Shown here in pieces: positions 1-9,862 of a DNA stretch of 64,000 bases. How positions within the stretch are numbered: position 1 is the stretch's first letter; every line of letters begins with the position of its first letter. Under the pieces are notes generated by a model. That model saw only the letters and a program-made list of their open reading frames with translations. It did not search any database and was not told the DNA's origin. Origin of the DNA: Actinoallomurus oryzae. GTDB taxonomy: Bacteria > Actinomycetota > Actinomycetes > Streptosporangiales > Streptosporangiaceae. Location: positions 124,001-188,000 of the forward strand of contig NZ_BAABHF010000035.1 of assembly GCF_039541955.1 (NCBI RefSeq), written 5' to 3'. Made by a program: the position numbers and the translations under genes.

Positions 1-1
1 G

Positions 2-1675
2 GCCGTCAACCCCGACGCGGACGTACGGTTCGACCGGGACCCCCTGGGCCGGATCATTCGGGAGACCTGCAACGGCCGTACGCTGACCAGCGTCTATGAC
101 CCCATGGGACGCCGGATCCGGCGCCGCACCCCGTCCGGCACCGAGACGACCTGGCGATACGACGGCGACGGCCCGCCCGCCGCCCTGGAGACCGCGGGCC
201 AGACGATCCGTTTCATCTACGACCCGGCGGGCCGCGAGGTCGAACGCCGGATCGGCGGCGGTGCCGTACTCACCCGGAAATGGAACGCCGACCGCCGGCT
301 GAGTTCCCAGACGCTCTGGAACGCCGGCGCGGACCGGCCGTCGCAGCACCGCGCCTACCGCTACCGTACGGACGGGGCACTCGTCGGCATGACCGACCAG
401 TTCGGTGGACCCACGAGCTTCGATCTCGACCTCGCCGGCCGGGTGACGGACGTTCACGCCGGCGACCGACGCGAGCGCTACGCGTACGATCCGGCCGGGA
501 ACATCACCGAGGCCGGCACCGGCGCCGACCATGGCACGGCGGGTCCACGAGAGCACGCCGGCGTCCGCGTCCGACGCGCCGGACGGACTCATTACTCCCA
601 CGACGAGCAGGGGCGTGTCGTCGCACGACGGCAGGTGACACCTTCGGGCAAGTCACTCACCTGGGAGTACACCTGGGACGCCGACGACCGCCTGCGCGCC
701 CTCACCACCCCGGACGGGCGGCGATGGCGGTACCGCTACGACGCCCTCGGCCGGCGAGTCGCCAAACAACTCCTCACCCGCGACGGACAGGCCGTCGAAG
801 ATCAGGCCGACTTCGTCTGGGACGGCCCTGTCCTCACCGAACAGGTCCAGAGCGGGCGCGTCACCACCTGGGACTATGAGCCTGATACATTCCGCCCCCT
901 GACCCAGACCGAGGGCGTCGCGGCCGACGACGGGCGACGGCGGATCGACCAGCGGTTCTATGCGATCGTCACCGACTTGATCGGCACCCCCACCGAGTTC
1001 ATCACCGCCGACGGAACCGTCTCCGGGTGGCTCCGGACCACGCTGTGGGGTGCTCCCCTCGCCGGCCCGGGCACCGTCGACTGCCCGCTCCGCTTTCCCG
1101 GGCAGTACCACGATCGGGAGACCGGGCTTCACTACAACTTCCAGCGCTATTACGACCCGGCGGCAGGCCGCTACCAGAGCCCCGACCCGCTGGGCCTCGC
1201 TCCAGCACCCGATCCGTACGGCTACACCGTCAACCCCACGGTCCAGATCGACCCCCTCGGCCTCGCGCCCTGCGCCCCCGGCCCTCACCTGGCCCTGGGG
1301 CTCAAGTACTCGCTTGGCGGCGGTAGGCCGCTGTTGGAGCCGTTCGCCCAGCAGATCGGTGCGCACACGTTCTTCGATATGCCGCGCGACTGGCTGCACG
1401 GCAGCAATCAGGAGACCATTCTTCACCTATTGAAACACCCCGACACGAAGCTGTCGTTCAACATGACCGGGGTGGACAACCCCTATGAGGCGTTCTTGCG
1501 GGTGGCGAAGAACCGGGGGAACATCGGCAGCGGCGCCGGGTTCACGGACTGGGAGCTTTATCAGATCAGCATGCATCCCGAGACCTGGTCCAAAATCACC
1601 TTCTACAAAGACGGCAAGGTGATCGGGAATCCGTTCGAGATGAACGTTGGGCAGCTCGCGCACCCGATCGTTTGA
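2..1675 (+). CDS. RHS/YD-repeat polymorphic toxin, 3' part (5' end outside window)
   Basis: The reading frame is open from the first bases, so the gene starts upstream. About 390 residues are YD/RHS repeats (GRxxRxxxxxGxxxxxxYDxxGR pattern). They end in the RHS core signature YYDPAAGRYQSPDPLGL near nt 1150-1200. Known RHS proteins form a shell around a C-terminal toxin released after the core. Here about 135 residues follow the DPLGL motif with a different character (FFDMPRDWLHG, FTDWELYQIS, KVIGNPFE) and are probably the effector tip. I do not recognise the toxin family. No immunity gene follows: the next DNA is a broken fragment of the alaA 3' end, then alaA on the other strand. RHS assignment is firm; toxin activity is inferred. 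Confidence 0.9.
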   Translation, partial: AVNPDADVRFDRDPLGRIIRETCNGRTLTSVYDPMGRRIRRRTPSGTETTWRYDGDGPPAALETAGQTIRFIYDPAGREVERRIGGGAVLTRKWNADRRLSSQTLWNAGADRPSQHRAYRYRTDGALVGMTDQFGGPTSFDLDLAGRVTDVHAGDRRERYAYDPAGNITEAGTGADHGTAGPREHAGVRVRRAGRTHYSHDEQGRVVARRQVTPSGKSLTWEYTWDADDRLRALTTPDGRRWRYRYDALGRRVAKQLLTRDGQAVEDQADFVWDGPVLTEQVQSGRVTTWDYEPDTFRPLTQTEGVAADDGRRRIDQRFYAIVTDLIGTPTEFITADGTVSGWLRTTLWGAPLAGPGTVDCPLRFPGQYHDRETGLHYNFQRYYDPAAGRYQSPDPLGLAPAPDPYGYTVNPTVQIDPLGLAPCAPGPHLALGLKYSLGGGRPLLEPFAQQIGAHTFFDMPRDWLHGSNQETILHLLKHPDTKLSFNMTGVDNPYEAFLRVAKNRGNIGSGAGFTDWELYQISMHPETWSKITFYKDGKVIGNPFEMNVGQLAHPIV

Positions 1676-1682
1676 AGGCACT

Positions 1683-1779
1683 TCACGCGCGGCGGGTGGC
1701 CAGGAACGCTCCCAGCCTGGCGGATCGTCTCCTCCAGACCGTCGGCGTGTCGCAGCGTGACGATGCGCAGGTGGTCGGT
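1683..1779 (-). pseudogene. Decayed duplicate of the alaA 3' end
   Basis: Read on the minus strand, this piece resembles the last 32 codons of alaA (1847-1942). It has TDHLRIVTLRHADGLEETIR where alaA has PDHLRVVTLQHADDLEEAIG. After a one-base insertion it continues as RLGAFLATRRA-stop where alaA has RLGEFLQTRRA-stop. The match is about 80 percent by eye and stops at the same stop codon. It is too short and frameshifted to encode a product. It lies between the RHS toxin tip and intact alaA, suggesting a past duplication or recombination at the toxin 3' end. Confidence 0.8.
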
Positions 1780-1846
1780 GGTCGCTCCCCCCGACGCACC
1801 CACCACGCGGACTTCGGCGGCCCTACCACGGCACCCGCGTACGCCG

Positions 1847-3058
1847 TCAGGCACGCCGGGTCTGCAGGAACTCCCCCAGGCGGCCGATGGCCTCCTCCAG
1901 GTCGTCGGCGTGTTGCAGCGTGACGACGCGGAGGTGGTCGGGGGTGGGCCAGTTGAAGCCGGTTCCCTGGACGACGAGGATCTGCTGGCTCTCCAGCAGG
2001 TCGAGGACGAAGCGCTCGTCGTCCTCGATCGGGTAGACGTCCGGGTCGAGGCGGGGGAAGACGTACAGGGCGCCGGCCGGCTTCACGCAGCTCACGCCCG
2101 GGATCTCGTTGAGCAGGCGGCAGGCGCGGTCGCGCTGTTCGCGGAGGCGTCCGCCGGGCAGGACCAGATCGTTGATGCTCTGGTAGCCGCCGAGGGCCGC
2201 CTGGATCGCGTGCTGGCCCGGGACGTTCGGGCACAGGCGCATGTTGGCCAGCATGTTGAGGCCCTCGATGTAGGACTCGGCATGCTCCTTGGGGCCCGAG
2301 ACCACCATCCAGCCGGAGCGGAAGCCGCAGACCCGGTACGCCTTGGACAGACCGGAGAAGGTCAGCGACGGCAGGTCGGGTGCGAGGGGCGCGATCGAGA
2401 CGTGCTCGGCGTCGTCGAACAGGATGCGGTCGTAGATCTCGTCGGCGAGGATCAGCAGCCCTTCGCGGCGCGCGAGTTCGGCGACTCCTTCGAGCAGCTC
2501 ACGCGAGTAGACGGCGCCGGTCGGGTTGTTCGGGTTGATGATGACGATGGCCTTGGTGGCCGGGGTGATCTTGGCTTCGATGTCGGCGAGGTCGGGCATC
2601 CAGCCGTTGCCCTCGTCGCAGAGGTAGTGGACGGGCGTACCGCCGCTGAGCGACACGGCCGCCGTCCACAGTGGGTAGTCCGGCGCCGGGATGAGCACCT
2701 GGTCGCCGTTGTTGAGCAGGGCCTGCATCGCCATCACGATCAGCTCGGACACGCCGTTGCCGAGGTAGACGTCCTCGACGTCGAGGCCGGCGAACCCCTG
2801 CTGCTCGTAGTGCTGTACGACGGCTCGCCGGGCGGGCAGGATCCCCTTCGAGTCGCTGTACCCGTGGGCCACCGGCAGGTTGCGGATGACATCCTGAAGG
2901 ATCTCGTCCGGAGCCTCGAACCCGAACGGAGCCGGGTTCCCGATGTGCAGCTTGAGAATCTGGTGCCCCTCGGCCTCCATCTGCATGGCACGCTTGAGCA
3001 CCGGTCCACGGATGTCGTAAAGGACGTTGGCGAGCTTGTCCGACTGGCTGACCTGCAT
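1847..3058 (-). CDS. alaA: PLP-dependent alanine-type aminotransferase
   Basis: Class I/II aminotransferase of about 403 aa, very close along its length to the mycobacterial alanine aminotransferase formerly called AspC. Matching stretches include LHIGNPAPFGFEAPDEI, YLGNGVSELI, IPAPDYPLWTAAVSL and VINPNNPTGAVYS. The PLP lysine lies in FSGLSKAYRVCG and the cofactor aspartate in ADEIYDRIL. It should interconvert alanine/2-oxoglutarate and pyruvate/glutamate in the cytosol. The ATG at 3058 is chosen; a GTG three codons upstream is possible. It is a single gene convergent with the RHS gene. The family assignment is strong; substrate preference is inferred from the mycobacterial relative. Confidence 0.93.
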   Translation of the reverse strand: MQVSQSDKLANVLYDIRGPVLKRAMQMEAEGHQILKLHIGNPAPFGFEAPDEILQDVIRNLPVAHGYSDSKGILPARRAVVQHYEQQGFAGLDVEDVYLGNGVSELIVMAMQALLNNGDQVLIPAPDYPLWTAAVSLSGGTPVHYLCDEGNGWMPDLADIEAKITPATKAIVIINPNNPTGAVYSRELLEGVAELARREGLLILADEIYDRILFDDAEHVSIAPLAPDLPSLTFSGLSKAYRVCGFRSGWMVVSGPKEHAESYIEGLNMLANMRLCPNVPGQHAIQAALGGYQSINDLVLPGGRLREQRDRACRLLNEIPGVSCVKPAGALYVFPRLDPDVYPIEDDERFVLDLLESQQILVVQGTGFNWPTPDHLRVVTLQHADDLEEAIGRLGEFLQTRRA

Positions 3059-3185
3059 GGCGACCACCCTAACGGGCTCCCGCCGGCAGGCGGCAGCGAA
3101 TTACCGCCGGCCCTCCACAGAGGGATCCGCCGGTCGGCGCGCCGCCACAGTCGAGGCGGTGGCCGGTACGGATGAGCCGTACGAA

Positions 3186-3313
3186 ACGGCGGACCCGCCC
3201 GCATCCTGCCGTCACCCACTACGCGTTCCGCACGGGTGGGCCGTACGGGACGGCGGACCCGCCCGCATCCTGCCGTCACCGCCCGGCCACCACGCGATCC
3301 GTACGGGTGGGCG
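3186..3313. repeat. Imperfect tandem repeat, about 64-bp period
   Basis: A 30-bp block beginning ACGGCGGACCCGCCCGCATC occurs at 3186-3215 and again, identical, at 3250-3279. Each copy is followed by a variable part and then a CGGGTGGGC block (3233-3241 and 3305-3313). It fills the gap between the starts of alaA and the end of the efflux permease. I see no gene or terminator in it. Confidence 0.75.
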
Positions 3314-3358
3314 GACCGTCCCTACCCCGCCCTCACCATCGGGCCGCTGTGCGGCGGT

Positions 3359-4572
3359 TCAGGCGGTGCGCAAGGCGTCCGTGGGTGACAGGCGGGCCGC
3401 GCGCCGGGCGGGGTAGAGTCCGGCGATCGCGCCGACCACCAGTGCGATCCCCGCGCCGCCCCACAGCGCCTGTGCCGGGACGGCCATGTCCCAGCCGTGC
3501 GCGTACGCCATCCCGGCGGTCACGCCGACGCCGATGGCCAGGCCGGCGAGGCCGCCCAGTGTGGACAGCACCAGCGACTCGGCGAGGAACTGCGCGGCGA
3601 TGTGCGCCCGCGTCGCCCCGAGCGCCCGGCGCAGGCCGATCTCCGAACGCCGCTCCAGCACCGCGATCACCATCACGTTCGCGATGCCGATCGCACCGAC
3701 GAGCAGGGCGATCCCGCCGAGGCCGAGGAACAGGGAGTTGTCGGCCTGCTTGACGGCGAGCCGGGCGGTGAGCGCGTCGGACGGCCGGGAGACGTTCACC
3801 TGGTACGGCTGCGCCGGGTCGGCGGTGGCGGCGAGCAGGCCCGCCACCTCGGGCACGTGCTCCGGGTCCGTCCGCACGTAGATCCGGCTCGGGTGGCCGT
3901 CGTAGCCGAGCAGCCGGGCGGCCGCCGCGAACGACACCAGCGCCGACCGGTCGATCTCCGGGGCGAGCGGGAGGGGCCGCAGGATTCCGGCGACGGTGAA
4001 CCAGTGGCCGCCCAGCCAGACCCGGCTGCCGGGGCCGACGTCCGTGACGCCCAGAGTGGCGGCGGCGTCGTGGCCCAGGACGGTGACCGGATAGGGGCCG
4101 CCGTCCAGGAACCGCCCGGCCGGCACGGTGCCGCCGAGCGTGACCGGCAGGGTCCGGTCGCAGGCGCGTACCGCGAGGCCGCCGGTCTGCCCGGCCGGCA
4201 CGTGGTCGTTACGGAACACGTCGGCGCCGGTGAGCTGGGCGGTGGGCGCGACGCTCTCCACATACCGGATCTGCCGGATCATGGGGGACGCGGTGGCCGG
4301 CAGCGCCGCCTCACCGCCGCTCAGGCCCTGCCCGTTCGCCACGGTGAGCAGGTTGGTGCCGAGCCGGTCGATCTGGGCCAGCAGGGCGGACTGGCTGGAG
4401 CGGGTGACGCCGAGCACGGCGACCAGGGAGGCGATGCCGATCGCGATGCCGAGCGCGGACAGGACCGCCCGCATCCGCCGGGATCGCAGCCCCAGCGTGC
4501 TGGTCGGCAGCAGGTCCCGTGGGCGCAGGACGCTCCGGTCGGCCGTCGCGGCGCCGCCTGTGCGTGCGCGGT

Positions 4573-4576
<4 letters not shown>
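3359..4576 (-). CDS. MacB-like ABC transporter permease (FtsX family)
   Basis: About 405 aa. An N-terminal cytosolic stretch leads into a first membrane helix (VLSALGIAIGIASLVAVLGV), then a large extracytoplasmic MacB_PCD-type domain. Three C-terminal helices form the FtsX domain (LFLGLGGIALLVGAIGIANV, the GLRRALGATRAHI coupling loop, LGGLAGLAIGVGV, GIALVVGAIAGLYPARRAA). MacB-type transporters export substrates with the ATPase and adaptor encoded upstream. The GTG at 4576 is chosen because it overlaps the ATPase stop codon as GTGA, implying translational coupling. A longer frame reaching 4618 would run inside the ATPase gene. Substrate unknown. Confidence 0.9.
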
Positions 4577-5224
<648 letters not shown>

Positions 5225-5238
<14 letters not shown>

Positions 5239-6355
5239 CGGGCACCTCCACGTGCGCGCCCTCGGTCAGCCCCGCGCCGGAGACCTCGGCCACTCCGTTC
5301 GTCTCGTCGAACAGCCCGGTCTCGACCGGCACGTGGCGACGCGTCGCGCCGTCCACCACGACGACCTCGTACCGGCCGCCGGGCAGCGCGCGCAGCGCGA
5401 CGATCGGCACCGCCAGGACGTTCTTGTGCTCGTCCGAGGTGATCTGCACCTGCACCTGCGCCTGGTCGAGGTACCCGTGCAACGCGCCGTCGACGGTGAC
5501 CGTCGCCGGCACCACCGACGGTGAGCCACCGCCGGACGAACCGCCGGACGAACCGCCGCCCGGCGAACCGCCGGACGCCCCGGAGTCGCCGTTAGACGAG
5601 GACGCGACCGCGCTGACGGCGGTGACCGTGCCCCGGCGTGAGGTGCCGTCCGGAAGCGTGACGATGGCGTCGTCGCCGACGTGGACCTTGGGGGTGTCGG
5701 CGGGTGACAGCTGGACGGTCACCACCCGGCGGTCGCTGCTGCCGTGGACGACGAGCAGCCCGGGATGCACCGGAGTCCCGGCCTTGACGTCCCGCCCGGT
5801 GATCCGCACGGCGCCGGGCGCGAACACGATCCGGCCGAGCGGCACGGTCCCGGTCACCGGCAGGTGCGCGTCGTCCTGCCAACGGCGTACGGCCCAGTAC
5901 GTCGCGTACGAGAAGTGTCCGTCCACGGTCAGCGCGTCTCCGTAACCGAGGGCCGTCAGGTTGGTCTCCAGCTGCCGGACGTCCGAACCGTCGCTCATCC
6001 CCAGCCGGAAGGTCCGCCACACGGCCCGCGTTCCGTACAGCAGCGGTACCCGTCGCCCGTCGACCTCGTACGCGGCGTCGCCCCGCTTGACCACCTGGCC
6101 GACCGCCGGTAGCCGGGTGATCGTGCCCTGCCCGGCCGCGACCAGGTCGTAGCCGCCCGCGTGGCCCAGCGTGCCGTTGGCCGGACTGCGCTGGGCAACA
6201 TCGGTACGGGTGACCGGGGCGGTGGCCGTGGCCGGGGCGGTCGCCGCCGGCTCCGGGCCCGCGGCGGACCCGTCGAACAGCGCCCAGCCCGACACGGCCG
6301 CCACGCCGATCAGCACGAGCCCCCCGGCGACCGCCGCCTGGCGTCTCCGCTTCAC
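5225..6355 (-). CDS. Efflux adaptor with peptidoglycan-binding domain
   Basis: 376 aa. The N-terminus has a basic stretch and one membrane helix (VAGGLVLIGVAAVSGWALF). A lipoyl/barrel part follows (GQGTITRLPAVGQVVKRGD), then a PG_binding_1 domain around residues 120-165 (VRQLETNLTALGYGDALTVD, AVRRWQDD). The C-terminus is a HlyD/MacA-like barrel. A low-complexity Gly/Ser linker (about residues 250-275) interrupts the barrel region. Adaptors of this actinobacterial type probably anchor the MacB pump to the cell wall. It starts with GTG one base after the lipoprotein stop codon, and is second gene of the operon. Confidence 0.88.
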
Positions 6356-6356
6356 C

Positions 6357-6875
6357 TCAGCCGCCCGAGACGAGGATCTGCCCGCCGGTCATGTACTGCC
6401 GGCAGGCCGCCAGCTGTGTCTTGAAGACCTGCTTGCCCGCCCGCAGCCGCTGCGGCAGGTCGAAGCTGCCGTCCGCCTTCGGGTCGGGCCAGTCGGACAC
6501 GCCGTGCGCGCGCATGCACTGGGCGAACCGCCGCAACTTCGCCATGTCCCCCGCGGAGGCCGCGGGGCGGCGGCCCGGCAACTGGTTCGCGATCGACTTG
6601 CAGGCGGTCATCGCCGACTGGGGCGGTTTGCTGGTGTTCGCCGGCGGGCCCCAGCTGCCGCTGGGATCCTGGACCGGGTCGGGAAAGTTGGGTACACCGT
6701 GCCGGCGCAGGCAGGCGGCGAGCTGCCGCCAGAGCGCCGCGTCGTTCCCGCGTGCGGCCCCCTGCCGGGCACCGGACGTGGCCGGGGTGGATGAGGCGGA
6801 GTGACCGTGGCCGCCGCCGCATCCGGTGAGCAACGACGCCAGCGCCAGACCGGCGAGAGCCATCCTAAGTGTCAT
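6357..6875 (-). CDS. Lipoprotein with two CxRxHGVxx(F/W)PDP motifs
   Basis: 172 aa. The chosen ATG (6875) gives a clean lipoprotein signal, MTLRMALAGLALASLLTGCG, with the lipobox LLTGC. The mature part has two related units: LAACLRRHGVPNFPDP and FAQCMRAHGVSDWPDP, each with one Cys, an HGV and a PDP, plus further Cys residues. I do not know a biochemical role for this motif. First gene of the efflux operon and divergent from the sensor kinase, it could be a surface substrate-binding or sensing component. An upstream start at 6980 would bury the signal peptide and is less likely. Confidence 0.82.
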   Translation of the reverse strand: MTLRMALAGLALASLLTGCGGGHGHSASSTPATSGARQGAARGNDAALWRQLAACLRRHGVPNFPDPVQDPSGSWGPPANTSKPPQSAMTACKSIANQLPGRRPAASAGDMAKLRRFAQCMRAHGVSDWPDPKADGSFDLPQRLRAGKQVFKTQLAACRQYMTGGQILVSGG

Positions 6876-7051
6876 GCCGTTGATGGTCGGGCGGACGGCC
6901 TGCTCCGGGCTCCCCCCGAATGTGGCGACTCGCACCACCACTTTCGAGGGCACCGTGACCCCGTCCCGGCCTGAGAGCATTCCGACCGGTCGAGTGGTTT
7001 CATGGTTCGGTCCGGCCCCGGTCGTCCGTGGCGGACGTTCAGGCGGTGGAG

Positions 7052-8521
7052 ATGTTCTCTCGGTCAGGTCTGCGCTTCCGGATGGCCGTCTCGTACGTGG
7101 CCCTGTCCACAGTGGTCGTGGTCGCGGTCGAGGCGGTTCTCCTCGCGATCTTCGTGCCCCGGCTGCGGTCGGCGGACCAGAAGGTGAAGTTCGTCGTCGG
7201 CCAGTCGGCGACCGACGCGGTCATGCAGCGGGCCGAGACCGAGGGAGCGAAGCTGAGCGCGGCGGCGGAGCGGCTCGCCGGCCGGTCCCGGCTCGGCGAT
7301 CAGAAACTGCTCGTCATGGTGGCGCGGCAGCGGTTCGCCTCCTCCCGCGCCGACGTAGCGGGCGAGACGGAACTCGTGGCCACGCCGCGGGGCGAGGTCG
7401 TGGGCGGCTCGACGTCGCCTCGCCCCGGCTCCACGTTGCCGGTGAGCATCGCCGGAGCGACGTCCCGCTCGGGCACCACCAAGGACCCGCACCGGCCCGT
7501 CGACTGGGCCATCGCACCGATCACGGCATACCGTGCCGGCGGGTCGCAGCACGTCGGCGCCCAGGTCATCGGCGTCGTCTACCTCCAGCGGCCGCTCTCC
7601 GGCACCGTCGTCAAGAGCGGGCGTGATCCGGTGGCCGCGATCGACACCACGTTCGGCGGCGCGGGCGGCGTGCTGTTGCCGGGTTTGATCATTCTGGGGT
7701 TGCTCGTGCCGATGGGTGCGCTGTTCGGGCTGCTGAGCACCGGGCGGCTGATCCAGCGGGTCCGGCGGCTCGTGGCCGGGATCACGTCGATGGCCGACGG
7801 CGACCTGTCGGCCCGGATCCCGGTGTCCGGTGGCGACGAGGTCGGCCGGCTGGAGGACGGGTTCAACCGGATGGCCGAGCGGCTGACCGCGGCCGTACGC
7901 GCGGAGCGGGCCGCGGCCCGGCAGGCCGAACGCACCCGGATCGCGCGTGAGCTGCACGACTCGGTGTCACAGGACCTGTTCTCGGTCAACCTGCTGGCGG
8001 GCGGACTGCGCGAGGCGATCACCGACGGCGAGCTGCGCTCCCAGGCGGAGTCACTGGAGCGCACCGTCGGGCGCACCATGCGGGAGATGCGGGCCATGCT
8101 CCTCGAACTGCGGCCGATCGACCTGGAGGACGCCGGGCTCGCACTCGCGCTCGACCAGCTCTGCCGGGCGTACGAGGCGCGGCTCGGCGTCCGCATCACC
8201 ACCGACGTCGGGCTGGTCCAGCTGCGGCCGGAGGCCGAGCACGCGGTCCTGCGGCTGGTGCAGGAGGCCCTCGGCAACGCCACCCGGCACGGCGACGCCG
8301 AGACGATCGAGCTGAGCCTGACCGGCGACGGCGGACGGGTGGAGGTCGTGGTTCGCGATGACGGCCGCGGCTTCGACCCGGCGCGGGCCGGCGAGCGGCA
8401 CGGCATGGGACTCGGGCTGATGCGCGACCGGGTGACCGAGCTCGGCGGCACGTTCCAGGTGGTGAGCGCACCGGGGCAGGGCACGGTGGTACGGGCGCGG
8501 ATACCGGAGGTGGCGGCGTGA
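7052..8521 (+). CDS. NarL-family sensor histidine kinase
   Basis: About 489 aa. First membrane helix in MAVSYVALSTVVVVAVEAVL, an extracytoplasmic sensor of about 165 residues, second helix (LPGLIILGLLVPMGALFGLL) and a HAMP linker. The HisKA_3 segment is RIARELHDSVSQDLFSVNLL, with the phosphoacceptor His in ELHDS. The HATPase domain has QEALGNATRHG, DDGRGFDP and GLGLMRDRV. It should phosphorylate the response regulator encoded immediately downstream. The sensor being extracytoplasmic and the efflux operon divergent suggest envelope or drug sensing. ATG 7052 has AGGCGGTGGAG before it; GTG 7028 is an alternative. Confidence 0.93.
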   Translation: MFSRSGLRFRMAVSYVALSTVVVVAVEAVLLAIFVPRLRSADQKVKFVVGQSATDAVMQRAETEGAKLSAAAERLAGRSRLGDQKLLVMVARQRFASSRADVAGETELVATPRGEVVGGSTSPRPGSTLPVSIAGATSRSGTTKDPHRPVDWAIAPITAYRAGGSQHVGAQVIGVVYLQRPLSGTVVKSGRDPVAAIDTTFGGAGGVLLPGLIILGLLVPMGALFGLLSTGRLIQRVRRLVAGITSMADGDLSARIPVSGGDEVGRLEDGFNRMAERLTAAVRAERAAARQAERTRIARELHDSVSQDLFSVNLLAGGLREAITDGELRSQAESLERTVGRTMREMRAMLLELRPIDLEDAGLALALDQLCRAYEARLGVRITTDVGLVQLRPEAEHAVLRLVQEALGNATRHGDAETIELSLTGDGGRVEVVVRDDGRGFDPARAGERHGMGLGLMRDRVTELGGTFQVVSAPGQGTVVRARIPEVAA

Positions 8522-9180
8522 TCCGGGTGCTCATCGTGGACGACCACGAGGTTGTCCGGCAGGGACTGCGCTTCGTGCTCGACCAGAAACCGGACATCGA
8601 AGTCGTCGGGGAGTGCGCCGACGGTCGTTCCGCGGTCACCGCGGTCCGGCGCCTCGACCCGGACGTGGTGCTGCTCGACCTGGTCATGCCGGGCCTGGAC
8701 GGCCTGGGCGTGCTGCGCGCACTGCGAGAGCCGCCGGTGCGCGCCGCGGTGATCGTACTCACCTCGTTCCTGGCGGAGGACAGGGCGCTGGAGGCGGTAC
8801 GGGCCGGGGCGCTGTCCTATCTGTCCAAGACCGCGGCGACCGGCCAGGTGGTGGAGGCGGTACGGGCCGCCGCGACGGGCGGGAGCGTGCTGGACCCGGG
8901 AGTCGCGGCCTCGCTGGTGCAGCGCGTCCGCGAAGTCCCGGACGACGGGCCGCTGGGCGTGTTGTCCCGCCGGGAGCGCGAGGTGCTCGCGAAGCTGGCG
9001 CGCGGGCGGTCCAACCGGGAGATCGCCCGCAGCATGTCGATCAGCGAGGAGACGGTGAAGTCCTACGTCTCGGCCGTGCTGACCAAGCTCCGCCTCCAGG
9101 ACCGCACCCAGGCGGCGATCTTCGGTCTCCAGCAGGGCGTCGTGTCGCTGGACGACGCCCTGCTGGACGACGGCGCTTGA
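8518..9180 (+). CDS. NarL/LuxR-family response regulator
   Basis: 220 aa. Receiver domain: acidic pair DDH near residue 9, phospho-acceptor Asp in DVVLLDLVMPG (about residue 54), conserved Lys in LSYLSKTAA. A C-terminal LuxR-type HTH follows: LSRREREVLAKLARGRSNRE and ISEETVKSYVSAVLTKLRLQ. The GTG start overlaps the kinase stop codon as GTGA. The likely target is the divergent efflux operon at 6875; no operator was identified. Confidence 0.95.
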   Translation: MIRVLIVDDHEVVRQGLRFVLDQKPDIEVVGECADGRSAVTAVRRLDPDVVLLDLVMPGLDGLGVLRALREPPVRAAVIVLTSFLAEDRALEAVRAGALSYLSKTAATGQVVEAVRAAATGGSVLDPGVAASLVQRVREVPDDGPLGVLSRREREVLAKLARGRSNREIARSMSISEETVKSYVSAVLTKLRLQDRTQAAIFGLQQGVVSLDDALLDDGA

Positions 9181-9208
9181 ACCGGGCGGTCGCCGCGGAC
9201 GTTCTGTC

Positions 9209-9862
9209 TCAGTCGCGCTCCTGCCAGGTGCACAGGCAGACCCGGTTGCCTTCGGGGTCGGCGAGTACCCAGTAGCTCGGCGCCTCCGCGTCGCTGACGA
9301 GCGTGCCGCCGGCGGCGAGCGCCGCGTCGATGCGCGGCCGGGCCTGCGCGGGATCCACCCACACGTCCGGATGCCAGCGCTGGCGGGGCTCCTCGCTGCC
9401 GGACCCCTGGAACCAGACGGTCGGCAGGCCATCGGACGGATCGCGAAGCTCGTCGCCGAAGCCGGGCCCGGACAGGTGCTCCATCGCCAGCACCGCCGCC
9501 CAGAACGGGAGGACCTTCTCGCGGGCCGGGGTGTCGAGGGCGAGTTCGAGCCGCGAGACGTCCGCGGACTCCACTCGCGCGCCCGCGCCGGCCGCGATCG
9601 AGGAGATCGTACGGGCCAGCCGAACGTCGCGGTCGGTGACCCCACGCTCGTCGTGGCTCGTCAGGCGGACGTCGACGTGGCTGTAGCGCAGGTCGAGGTC
9701 GGGGTGATGGTTCATCTCCTCGGCCGCCGCACCGATGGCGTCGACCACCGCCAGCCCGGTCGCGAAGTCACCGGTGTGAATGCGTGCCTGCAGGCCACCG
9801 AGCAGGTAGGCCCACCCGGCAAGCTCCTCGTCGGCGATCTGCCGCCCGGTCAGCCTGGTCAT
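9209..9862 (-). CDS. Pterin-4a-carbinolamine dehydratase/VOC fusion protein
   Basis: 217 aa, two domains. Residues 1-100 match the PCD/DCoH family: the dehydratase motif appears as EEMNHHPDLDLRYSHVDVRL followed by TSHDERGVTDRDVRLA. Residues 108-217 look like a glyoxalase/VOC domain (LPFWAAVLAM, HPDVWVD, YWVLADPEGNRVCLCTW). PCD enzymes dehydrate 4a-hydroxytetrahydrobiopterin; the VOC half is unassigned. This fusion is common in actinomycetes and its physiological role is not established. Its ATG overlaps the stop codon of the DUF397 ORF as ATGA, tying it to the upstream HTH gene. Confidence 0.88.
   Translation of the reverse strand: MTRLTGRQIADEELAGWAYLLGGLQARIHTGDFATGLAVVDAIGAAAEEMNHHPDLDLRYSHVDVRLTSHDERGVTDRDVRLARTISSIAAGAGARVESADVSRLELALDTPAREKVLPFWAAVLAMEHLSGPGFGDELRDPSDGLPTVWFQGSGSEEPRQRWHPDVWVDPAQARPRIDAALAAGGTLVSDAEAPSYWVLADPEGNRVCLCTWQERD

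Noticed and set aside
3186..3313. CRISPR-like array
   Set aside because: Only two repeat copies, spacers are themselves similar, and there are no cas genes.
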